Assembly (NCBI GenBank): GCA_012963565.1
Contig: DTVJ01000370.1
Span: 1 to 5,244 of the forward strand
DNA from: Piscirickettsiaceae bacterium
GTDB lineage: Bacteria > Pseudomonadota > Gammaproteobacteria > PS1 > Pseudothioglobaceae
Reading direction: 5' to 3'
Length of the DNA: 5,244 nt
Below are positions 1 through 4,779 of the stretch, piece by piece. Each line of letters begins with the position of its first letter. Position 1 is the first letter of the stretch. The translations under genes were made by a program, and so were the position numbers. The notes under the pieces were generated by a model that saw only the letters and a list, made by a program, of their open reading frames with translations, made no database searches and had not been told where the DNA came from.

Positions 1-40
1 CACAACCATCACAACGAGTCATATATACAAAAGTTGGCAT
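1..40 (-). CDS. aprB: Adenylylsulfate (APS) reductase beta subunit, N-terminal fragment
   Basis: Only the first 13 codons plus one base lie in the window; the gene runs off the left edge. The visible peptide is MPTFVYMTRCDGC. This is the typical AprB start, where a short first strand leads into the first cysteine-rich ferredoxin-type motif that binds a [4Fe-4S] cluster. AprB is the iron-sulfur subunit of the cytoplasmic AprBA enzyme; it carries electrons from the FAD subunit AprA, where sulfite and AMP become APS. The ATG at 40-38 is preceded by a purine-rich Shine-Dalgarno (AGAGAGGAAAA on the minus strand, about 46-56). The gap to the aprM stop is 38 nt without an obvious hairpin, so aprM and aprB are probably co-transcribed. 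The call rests on few residues plus strong context (sat-aprM-aprB order). Confidence 0.85.
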   Translation of the reverse strand, partial: MPTFVYMTRCDGC

Positions 41-78
41 ATTATTTTCCTCTCTCTTAAGTTAATTAGTTAAATAAA

Positions 79-915
79 TTAGTAATGGCTAGGCGGTTCA
101 CGCTTGATACCAAGACCCATGTCCATTGGAGCATCTACAAGTAATTCCATAGAATGTCTTTTCTGTTGCTCTGGATCATCTCTAGTAATTGTCGGTAAGT
201 TCATGTAAGAACCATCAGCTTTAGTTGTACGCTTATCGTATGCTGCAAATGGTTTGAAGAACATATGAGAAAACTTAGACCACAATACGCCAGCAAATAA
301 TGAAACAGCAGATAAGATGAACAAGAAGAATGTTGCACCTGTACCGCCACCAACGTATGACCAGATTAGAGCAAATGTAGAAGTTGCAATCAATGAGATA
401 CTGAACATATCCATCTGGGAAATGTTGTACCATTTGTTAGCTTCAGCTCTAACGTCAACTCTGATGAATAACCAGAACCACCAGCCGCCGACCGCAAGCA
501 TGATTGCACCAAGGTGCCATAATTGAGAATACAAAGCATTTGCAGCAGCTTCAGCACCACCAAAGATGATGATAGCAGTCATTGCATTAAATAAAACGAA
601 TCCGTACATTGTAAGGAGGTGTGCAAGTCTACGCTTGAAATTACAGAATTCACCTGATAACACAACATCTTCTACAACTGTTGATACTGCGATTCCAGCT
701 TTGTCACCAGCGCTCAACTCTTTAGTTGCGTTTGCTTTTCCTTTGGCAGCATTCTCATAGAAAAATTTCGCACTTTTCTTATGAACCATGTCGATAACCG
801 TCATAACGATTACAAATGCAATCATTAGAACTACGAACATCTGCATTGTTTCGTATGAAATAGAAATTGCTGCTGTTGGTAGGTCAGCAATTGGTGTTTT
901 AGTGATATCTATCAT
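79..915 (-). CDS. aprM: APS reductase membrane anchor subunit AprM
   Basis: A 278-residue membrane protein with five likely transmembrane helices by hydrophobicity (about residues 22-42, 96-118, 131-151, 168-188 and 193-213) and a polar C-terminal tail of about 60 residues. A soluble loop (43-95) rich in K, A and E separates helices 1 and 2. AprM is known from sulfur oxidisers as the anchor that links cytoplasmic AprBA to the quinone pool, in place of the QmoABC complex of other lineages. H99 (RRLAHLL, start of TM2), H134 (LWHLGA, start of TM3) and H217 (SKFSHMFF, end of TM5) are candidate haem b ligands by analogy with NarI/DsrM-like cytochromes; that is inference. The ATG at 915 is fixed by a near-perfect Shine-Dalgarno four bases upstream. 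The gene lies between sat (159-nt gap) and aprB (38-nt gap), all on one strand. I am confident of the family from topology and context, less so of the cofactor. Confidence 0.9.
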   Translation of the reverse strand: MIDITKTPIADLPTAAISISYETMQMFVVLMIAFVIVMTVIDMVHKKSAKFFYENAAKGKANATKELSAGDKAGIAVSTVVEDVVLSGEFCNFKRRLAHLLTMYGFVLFNAMTAIIIFGGAEAAANALYSQLWHLGAIMLAVGGWWFWLFIRVDVRAEANKWYNISQMDMFSISLIATSTFALIWSYVGGGTGATFFLFILSAVSLFAGVLWSKFSHMFFKPFAAYDKRTTKADGSYMNLPTITRDDPEQQKRHSMELLVDAPMDMGLGIKREPPSHY

Positions 916-919
916 CTTT

Positions 920-926
920 CCTCCTT
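920..926 (-). promoter_or_regulatory. Strong ribosome binding site of aprM
   Basis: On the minus strand AAGGAGG is followed by AAAG and then the aprM ATG. It is the strongest Shine-Dalgarno seen in the window and fixes the start codon. It lies about 20 nt downstream of the second leader hairpin, so that hairpin does not itself cover it. Confidence 0.85.
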
Positions 927-947
927 AGGGTAATTAATCACAAACTA

Positions 948-975
948 TAACCATTAACAACTTTGTTAATGGTTA
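948..975 (-). promoter_or_regulatory. Leader hairpin 2 upstream of aprM (perfect inverted repeat)
   Basis: The arms TAACCATTAACAA (948-960) and TTGTTAATGGTTA (963-975) are exact reverse complements separated by CT. As RNA they give about a 12-bp stem with a 4-nt loop. Three more pairs (CTA 945-947 with TAG 978-980) are possible across a two-base bulge. On the minus strand the stem is followed by TAGTTTGTG, not a T-run, so it does not look like a Rho-independent terminator. It could be an RNA-stability or processing element in the aprM leader, or a DNA operator; the sequence alone cannot decide. Confidence 0.6.
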
Positions 976-987
976 GGTAGTACTTTT

Positions 988-1019
988 GATTTTGAGCACA
1001 TTTGCGTGTGCTAAAAATC
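988..1019 (-). promoter_or_regulatory. Leader hairpin 1 at the predicted 5' end of the aprM transcript
   Basis: The arms GATTTTGAGCACA (988-1000) and TGTGCTAAAAATC (1007-1019) pair over 13 positions with one mismatch and a 6-nt loop. On the minus strand it starts within a few bases of the transcription start predicted from the -10 box at 1030-1025. The aprM mRNA would thus begin with a stem. No T-run follows, so a terminator is unlikely. A 5'-terminal stem of this sort is known in other mRNAs to protect against decay; applying that here is inference. Confidence 0.55.
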
Positions 1020-1024
1020 CAATT

Positions 1025-1053
1025 ATTATACTTATAAATAAATTTCTTTACAA
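1025..1053 (-). promoter_or_regulatory. Candidate sigma-70-type promoter of aprM(BA)
   Basis: On the minus strand the -35-like TTGTAA (1053-1048, four of six consensus bases) is followed by a 17-nt spacer and a perfect TATAAT (1030-1025). The predicted start is near 1018, giving a leader of about 100 nt. It lies just after the sat stop codon and before the aprM leader hairpins, so aprMBA could be transcribed separately from sat. The surrounding DNA is very AT-rich, which raises the chance of accidental matches, but spacing and -10 are both good. Confidence 0.55.
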
Positions 1054-1054
1054 T

Positions 1055-1076
1055 AAAAAAAGTCAAATAACTTTCT
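1055..1076 (-). terminator. Weak terminator-like hairpin at the 3' end of sat
   Basis: Overlapping the sat stop codon, the minus strand reads AGAAAGT, a 6-nt loop, then ACTTTTTTT. The stem is at most 7 bp with one G-C and one G-T pair, followed by seven T. The T-run fits a Rho-independent terminator but the stem is weak, so at most partial termination is expected. Its position just upstream of the aprM promoter candidate fits separate or attenuated transcription of sat and aprMBA. Confidence 0.25.
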
Positions 1077-2283
1077 ATTTAGCTGAGTGGCCACTCAACT
1101 TAATTTCGACCTTGTCTTCTTCCTTAATACCGGCATAGTATGCTTGCAATACCTTAGCAACTTCTGGACGACTAAATTCTTCAGGAAGGTCTTTTCCCTC
1201 TGAAAGCATCTTGCGAACTTTGGTACCAGAAAGTAAAACACGATCTTTCGCTTCATGCGGACAAGTCTTCATTGAAGACATGCCACCACACTCATGACAC
1301 CAGAAAGTCCAGTCAATCTTAAGTGGTTGCGTAACCAGTGCATCGTCAGCAATCTCATCAAAGATGTTATGTGCGTCAAATGGACCATAATAGTCATCAA
1401 CACCTGCGTGGTCGCGACCAACAATTAGATGCGAACAGCCATAGTTCTGTCTAAACAATGCATGTAGAAGTGCTTCACGAGGCCCTGCATAACGCATATC
1501 TAATGGGTAGCCAGATTGCAACACTGTGTTATCTACAAAATAGTTTTCAATGAGTGTTGAAATTGCTTCTGAACGAACATCAGCAGGAATATCACCAGCC
1601 TTAAGGCCGCCTAATACCGAGTGAATCATTACGCCATCACAAATCTCTACTGCAATCTTTGCTAAGTACTCATGTGAACGGTGCATTGGGTTACGTGTTT
1701 GGAATGCTGCGATCGTCTTCCAACCTTTGTCATCAAAGTAGGCACGAGTCTCCATTGGAGTCATGTATAAATCACCAAACTTCTCAGGGAAGCCACCATC
1801 TGATAATACTTTAATAGGACCTGCAAGATTGTATTTGCCTTGCGCCTGAACCATAGCAACACCAGGGTGTGCATCTTCAGTTGTTTTATAAACTGTTTCA
1901 CACTCGTGATCTTTGTCAATCGTGTATTTTTCAGTCACTGTCATTGTTGCAAGAATATCGCCAGTCTTGCTACTGATTAATGCAACTTCATCACCTTCAG
2001 AAACATCTTCATCATCAGTTGAAAGTGTAACTGGAATTGGCCAGAATAAACCGTTAGCCATTGTCATGTTGTCGCAAATACCTTGCCAATCAGCCTTACC
2101 CATAAAGCCTTCTAGTGGATTGAAACCGCCAATACCTAACATTACAACATCGCCTTCTTCTCTAGATGAACAAGTGATTTTTGACAATGATTCTGCTCTT
2201 GCTAATTCAGCTACTAACGCGTCACCTGCTAATGCAAGCGGGTTAAGTGTGTCGCTGCCGTGCGGCGGTACTAATTTTGACAT
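1075..2283 (-). CDS. sat: Dissimilatory sulfate adenylyltransferase (ATP sulfurylase)
   Basis: A 402-residue homo-oligomer-type ATP sulfurylase. In sulfur oxidisers it runs in the ATP-forming direction, APS plus pyrophosphate to ATP plus sulfate, as the last step of cytoplasmic sulfite oxidation. Nucleotide-binding motifs are intact: QTRNPMHRSHE at 195-205 (the QxRNPxHxxHE signature), GRDHAG at 289-294 and SGTKVR at 352-357. A Cys/His cluster (C329, C332, C341, H343, pattern CxxC-x8-C-P-H) resembles the zinc-binding region of bacterial and archaeal ATP sulfurylases. No APS kinase domain is fused and the length is normal for the stand-alone enzyme. The ATG at 2283 has AGGA (2293-2290) six bases upstream. 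aprM and aprB follow on the same strand, supporting a dissimilatory role rather than assimilatory CysDN-type sulfate activation. The family call is very secure; the direction in vivo is inferred from context. Confidence 0.97.
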   Translation of the reverse strand: MSKLVPPHGSDTLNPLALAGDALVAELARAESLSKITCSSREEGDVVMLGIGGFNPLEGFMGKADWQGICDNMTMANGLFWPIPVTLSTDDEDVSEGDEVALISSKTGDILATMTVTEKYTIDKDHECETVYKTTEDAHPGVAMVQAQGKYNLAGPIKVLSDGGFPEKFGDLYMTPMETRAYFDDKGWKTIAAFQTRNPMHRSHEYLAKIAVEICDGVMIHSVLGGLKAGDIPADVRSEAISTLIENYFVDNTVLQSGYPLDMRYAGPREALLHALFRQNYGCSHLIVGRDHAGVDDYYGPFDAHNIFDEIADDALVTQPLKIDWTFWCHECGGMSSMKTCPHEAKDRVLLSGTKVRKMLSEGKDLPEEFSRPEVAKVLQAYYAGIKEEDKVEIKLSGHSAK

Positions 2284-2313
2284 GTCTAATCCTAGATTAA
2301 TTTAAAAAAATAA

Positions 2314-2319
2314 ATTATA
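2314..2319 (-). promoter_or_regulatory. Alternative -10 box for sat
   Basis: A perfect TATAAT on the minus strand would start transcription near 2307 and give a leader of about 24 nt. No -35-like hexamer lies at 16-18 nt and it lacks the TG of an extended -10, so it is ranked below the promoter at 2336-2363. Confidence 0.25.
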
Positions 2320-2335
2320 CCTACAGCCATTTTTT

Positions 2336-2363
2336 AGTATATTATTTTATGGTGATATTGCAA
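2336..2363 (-). promoter_or_regulatory. Candidate promoter of sat
   Basis: On the minus strand TTGCAA (2363-2358, four of six -35 consensus bases), a 16-nt spacer and TATACT (2341-2336, five of six) form a plausible sigma-70 promoter. The predicted start is near 2329 and the leader about 46 nt. Its -35 hexamer is the centre of the palindrome at 2355-2366, so a protein bound there would compete with RNA polymerase. Confidence 0.45.
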
Positions 2364-2366
2364 TAT
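2355..2366. promoter_or_regulatory. Candidate operator palindrome over the sat -35 box
   Basis: ATATTGCAATAT is a perfect 12-bp palindrome. Flanking GG (2351-2352) and CC (2369-2370) extend the symmetry to 20 bp with two mismatched positions each side. A further half-site-like GTATATT (2337-2343) faces AATATAC (2362-2368). The position over the -35 box is typical of a repressor site. No regulator gene is visible nearby, and AT-rich palindromes of this length can occur by chance. Confidence 0.35.
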
Positions 2367-2384
2367 ACCCCCTTAGGGATATAA

Positions 2385-2408
2385 GGTAAAAAAGGTGGTA
2401 AAAAAGAC
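2385..2408. repeat. Short tandem direct repeat upstream of sat
   Basis: GGTAAAAAAGGT (2385-2396) is followed directly by GGTAAAAAAGAC (2397-2408), a 12-bp unit repeated twice with ten of twelve identical positions. It lies about 20-40 bp upstream of the sat -35 candidate. The A-tracts are phased close to one helical turn, so intrinsic bending or an activator site is possible. It may equally be chance in AT-rich DNA. Confidence 0.4.
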
Positions 2409-2423
2409 TTAATTGAAAGAAAT

Positions 2424-2453
2424 ATGGTGTTTTAATGAATAAAAAACACCCAT
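2424..2453 (-). terminator. Candidate terminator after acyP
   Basis: The arms GGTGTTTT (2426-2433) and AAAACACC (2443-2450) are exact reverse complements around a 9-nt loop; AT on either side extends the stem across a one-base bulge. It lies about 25 nt after the acyP stop and before the sat promoter. On the minus strand the following bases (ATATTTCTTTC) are only moderately T-rich, so efficiency is uncertain. Confidence 0.4.
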
Positions 2454-2477
2454 AATTAAAGGGATTCAAACCACTAT

Positions 2478-2750
2478 TTAATATCTAATACTAAATGATA
2501 TGTACTGAGTGGTCGCTTCTATCCATTTGATATCTACTTGATCCACTCTACTATAATTTGGACCTTTGGATAGCCAACTGATAAAAATTTCTAGTTGCGA
2601 TTTTTCGCCTTGAGCTTCAAGATAAACACTGCCATCAGTAGTATTTTTAACCCAGCCGGTCAACCCTAACTCCATCGCCTTTTTTTGGGTAGATCCTCGA
2701 AACCAAACACCCTGTACTCTTCCAGAAATGATGGCAGTTATTGCATACAC
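2478..2750 (-). CDS. acyP: Acylphosphatase
   Basis: A 90-residue protein of the usual acylphosphatase length. It hydrolyses the carboxyl-phosphate bond of acylphosphates such as acetyl phosphate or carbamoyl phosphate in the cytoplasm. The signature GRVQGVWFRG spans residues 10-19, with the phosphate-binding loop and catalytic R18. The catalytic asparagine is N36 in GWVKNTTDGSV (32-42). GPNYSRVDQV (63-72) and the C-terminal FSIRY ending match the family fold. The start is a GTG at 2750 whose first base is the last base of the lptA stop (TAGTG). There is no clear Shine-Dalgarno and no nearby in-frame ATG, so translation is probably coupled to lptA. Its place directly after lptA, where lptB often lies, is unusual; no functional link with LPS export is evident. 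Confidence 0.95.
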   Translation of the reverse strand: MYAITAIISGRVQGVWFRGSTQKKAMELGLTGWVKNTTDGSVYLEAQGEKSQLEIFISWLSKGPNYSRVDQVDIKWIEATTQYISFSIRY

Positions 2751-3235
2751 TATAATTTAATTTTAAACTTCACTCGCTCAGTGCCATCTTTTGATTTCTC
2801 GGCAATGACCTTATCATTTTTAATGTCATAATCTAACGTGCCGCCACTAAAAGAATCAAACCCTTGTACCAAATGCGCCCTACCTTTAAGGTGAACAAAT
2901 TCCTTCTTGATCAAATAAGTAATATTAAGCGCAGTCGCTTCAATGAAACGCGGTTGATTTGGCTGGTTTTGTTTGTAATGTGCGCGTTGTTCTTTAGTGC
3001 CTTTAGCAACCACTTTGGTGACTTCTTTTTGTGTACTAAACAGTTGTATTTTTTCAGCACTGAGCGTTAATGAGCCCTGCACAACCTTGGCATCGCCCAT
3101 GTAAGTACTTAAGCCTTTACGCTCATCAATAATCACCGTATAGGCCTCAATCTCAATCGGTTCTTTGGCATCACCCGGCAAAGCATAGACGCCACAAGAC
3201 AAAAGATACAAAGAAATTAAAAAGGCTTTATTCAT
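2750..3235 (-). CDS. lptA: LPS transport periplasmic protein LptA
   Basis: An OstA/LptA-family periplasmic protein that carries lipopolysaccharide between inner-membrane LptBFGC and outer-membrane LptDE. With the ATG at 3235 it has 161 residues, slightly shorter than E. coli LptA. An N-terminal signal (residues 1-18, K3, hydrophobic 4-12, predicted cleavage VYA/LPGD) precedes the beta-rich domain. Family features are EPIEIEA (25-31), GDAKVVQGSLTLSAEKI (47-63) and QGFDSFSGGTLDYD (124-137). An upstream in-frame GTG at 3253 would add six residues (MAWWVV). I prefer the ATG because the signal then starts with the usual short MNK segment, the overlap with lptC is a compact 8 nt (ATGAATAA), and GGTGGG lies five bases upstream. 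LLSC at 11-14 loosely resembles a lipobox, but LptA proteins are normally soluble. The gene continues into acyP with a 1-nt overlap. Confidence 0.9.
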   Translation of the reverse strand: MNKAFLISLYLLSCGVYALPGDAKEPIEIEAYTVIIDERKGLSTYMGDAKVVQGSLTLSAEKIQLFSTQKEVTKVVAKGTKEQRAHYKQNQPNQPRFIEATALNITYLIKKEFVHLKGRAHLVQGFDSFSGGTLDYDIKNDKVIAEKSKDGTERVKFKIKL

Positions 3236-4187
3236 AACGACCCACCACGCCACCCGTTAATTTTATTTTTTGATTTTTGGCATCATACTGCATACCCGTA
3301 GCACGGATATCCGCTACCTTGGATTGATAACGTATCTTCTCCTTGGTTCGATAAATCTCATTGCCTTTAGATTGATCAACCACCAAATTTTTAGTATTAA
3401 TCTTAGAGCCTGAATTTTGCAAAATTTTTACCTGGCCTAATAGCTGCATTATCTCTTGACGCATATCCATATCAATACCATCTGCATAAATCTTATTATC
3501 TGTCGCTAAGTAAGTTGTTTTGTGTTTAGAATAATAATGCTTTTGTCCATCTGACTGATCAATATAAAGATCTTTAGTCAATATCTTTTGGCCGCTATCT
3601 TGATTAATGCTGGTTTTGCCAATCAACTTCATTTTGTCTTCTTTGGCCTTCATGTGCATTCCTTGGGAAATTATTTTTGCACGCTCGCCTAAATAAGTAA
3701 CTTTTTTATGGCTAACTAAATCATCTGTCTCGGTACCAACTAGTAGCTCTTGTGTATTCATCTTATGCGTGACACCAGTATTAGAATGAATATTAACCTG
3801 ACCTTTAAATTTAATTTCTCCACTATCTAAATAATTGGCGCGTTCTGAAGTCAATACATAGTCTTCTTCGCCTTTCTCATTGTAAGTAGTGACTCTTGGG
3901 TCAAGCAATAAGGCAGGAGTATTTTTAAAATTGAAATAGCTTTTGGCTTGGACAAAGTGTGAAAGTTGCTGATTGACATCAAACTCTTGCAAGGCAAAAT
4001 TATCAATTTTCTCTATATAAGACACTTCCTGTGACACAATCTCGTTTTCAGTTAATGGCGGTGGCTCTTTGCCTTGTATGACAATTAATGAATACGAGAG
4101 TAATTCTATCAAAAGCCACATAGTGCCAATAATCACTATAATGAAAACCGCGATTAACAGATTGTGTCTTAGTTGAAAACTGACCAT
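3228..4187 (-). CDS. lptC: LPS export protein LptC, repeat-extended
   Basis: LptC is the bitopic inner-membrane protein that receives LPS from LptBFG and hands it to LptA. Residues 10-35 form a single N-terminal transmembrane helix behind a short basic start (R7, H8), followed by a beta-rich periplasmic domain. At 319 residues it is much longer than the roughly 190 of E. coli LptC. The excess comes from tandem units: A 114-175 (62 aa), B 176-236 (61 aa), C 237-297 (61 aa) and a partial fourth 298-319. Shared landmarks in B and C are GM/GI at the start, a KLIG or QLLG turn, a DSG/NSG turn, TKDL/TKNL, V/IDQS and a Y at unit position 51. A canonical LptC would end near residue 197; two extra units give the observed length. 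Identification is supported by the adjoining lptA. The ATG at 4187 lacks an evident Shine-Dalgarno and is one base from the divergent thiE start; the next Met (M23) would break the membrane helix. Confidence 0.88.
   Translation of the reverse strand: MVSFQLRHNLLIAVFIIVIIGTMWLLIELLSYSLIVIQGKEPPPLTENEIVSQEVSYIEKIDNFALQEFDVNQQLSHFVQAKSYFNFKNTPALLLDPRVTTYNEKGEEDYVLTSERANYLDSGEIKFKGQVNIHSNTGVTHKMNTQELLVGTETDDLVSHKKVTYLGERAKIISQGMHMKAKEDKMKLIGKTSINQDSGQKILTKDLYIDQSDGQKHYYSKHKTTYLATDNKIYADGIDMDMRQEIMQLLGQVKILQNSGSKINTKNLVVDQSKGNEIYRTKEKIRYQSKVADIRATGMQYDAKNQKIKLTGGVVGRYE
3231..3848 (-). repeat. Tandem 61-62-residue repeats encoded in lptC
   Basis: Translated unit borders on the DNA are A 3848-3663, B 3662-3480, C 3479-3297 and partial D 3296-3231. 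B and C align without gaps over 61 residues; A needs one or two small indels. Similarity is clear at protein level but not striking at DNA level, pointing to old duplications rather than a recent slippage event. Confidence 0.75.
4137..4142 (+). promoter_or_regulatory. Candidate -10 box for thiE inside lptC
   Basis: A perfect TATAAT lies 46 nt upstream of the thiE ATG, within the lptC membrane-helix codons. It would give a leader of about 40 nt. No convincing -35 hexamer is present at 16-18 nt. It is noted because the 1-nt lptC/thiE gap forces any thiE promoter into the lptC coding region. Confidence 0.25.
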
Positions 4188-4188
4188 T

Positions 4189-4779
4189 ATGATTGAAAAA
4201 AATCTTTATAAAAAAATTAGTGGTATTTATGCCATCACTCCTGACAAAAAACTTGATCTAAATTTGGCCAAACAAGCCATCGAACAACATCAAATTAATA
4301 TCTTGCAATATCGACACAAAACAACTGATGCTTTAATTAAGCTTAATGAGGCTAAACAATTACAACAGCTGTGTTTAAGACATAATACTTTATTTATCAT
4401 CAATGATGATATTAACCTAGCTGAAAAAATAAACGCCGATGGCGTACATTTAGGCAAAAATGACTCATCAATCCAATACGCTCGGCAACGATTAGGTGGT
4501 AATGCTATCATTGGCATGTCGTGTTACGATGATATTAATTTAGCTAAACAAGCCCAAGATCAAGGTGTTAATTATGTGGCTTTTGGTGCATTGTTTCCAT
4601 CAAGTACCAAGCCCAACGCAATAAACTGCTCACTAGACACTATTACTCAAGCCAAACAAGTGCTAAATATTCCCATTGTTGGTATCGGTGGCGTTAACTT
4701 TAAAAATCAACAGCAAGCTTTTGATGCAGGTTGTGATGCAGTGGCGATGATTAATGCTTTATTTCAATCAGCTGACTAA
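4189..4779 (+). CDS. thiE: Thiamine phosphate synthase (thiamine-phosphate pyrophosphorylase)
   Basis: ThiE joins the pyrimidine (HMP-PP) and thiazole phosphate (THZ-P) halves of thiamine to give thiamine monophosphate in the cytoplasm. The TIM-barrel motifs appear in order: IYAIT (13-17), QYRHK (40-44, pyrophosphate contact), INDD (71-74) and DGVHLGKND (84-92), with D73 and D92 matching the Mg-binding aspartates, IGMSCY (108-113), YVAFGALFPSSTKP (129-142), IVGIGGV (163-169) and VAMINALF (185-192). The 196 residues are about 10-15 fewer than usual: the protein stops just after the last barrel strand and lacks most of the common C-terminal helix. ATG 4189 is the only good start, because an in-frame stop lies 15 bases upstream and the next Met is residue 110. 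There is no clear Shine-Dalgarno. Its start abuts lptC (1 nt) and its end overlaps the convergent nuclease gene by 29 nt. No other thiamine gene is visible. Confidence 0.95.
   Translation: MIEKNLYKKISGIYAITPDKKLDLNLAKQAIEQHQINILQYRHKTTDALIKLNEAKQLQQLCLRHNTLFIINDDINLAEKINADGVHLGKNDSSIQYARQRLGGNAIIGMSCYDDINLAKQAQDQGVNYVAFGALFPSSTKPNAINCSLDTITQAKQVLNIPIVGIGGVNFKNQQQAFDAGCDAVAMINALFQSAD

Noticed and set aside
41..78. Short AT-rich repeats (GTTAA/TTAAT) between aprM and aprB
   Set aside because: They are too short and low in complexity to distinguish from background; the gap shows no stable hairpin.
317..760. Plus-strand open frames of 69 and 64 codons inside aprM
   Set aside because: They are antisense to a clear membrane-protein gene, have no family features, and mirror the codon structure of aprM.
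1913..2305. Plus-strand open frame of 130 codons opposite the N-terminal part of sat
   Set aside because: The sequence opposite is well conserved ATP sulfurylase; the antisense product is low-complexity, serine-rich and lacks a recognisable domain.
2338..2376. Nine-codon leader-peptide-like frame on the minus strand (AAGGGGG, then TTG start, stop near 2338)
   Set aside because: It lies within and upstream of the predicted sat promoter, so it would not be transcribed from it; the start is TTG and the frame too short to judge.
2864..3070. Plus-strand open frame of 68 codons inside lptA
   Set aside because: It is a shadow of lptA with no ribosome site or family resemblance.
4205..4233. TATAAA on the minus strand inside thiE as an lptC -10 box
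   Set aside because: The hexamer at the matching -35 position fits only two of six consensus bases, and the A/T runs make such -10 matches common.
4290..4517. Minus-strand open frame of 75 codons inside thiE
   Set aside because: It is antisense to conserved ThiE motifs; the cysteine-rich look arises from the reverse complement of thiE codons.
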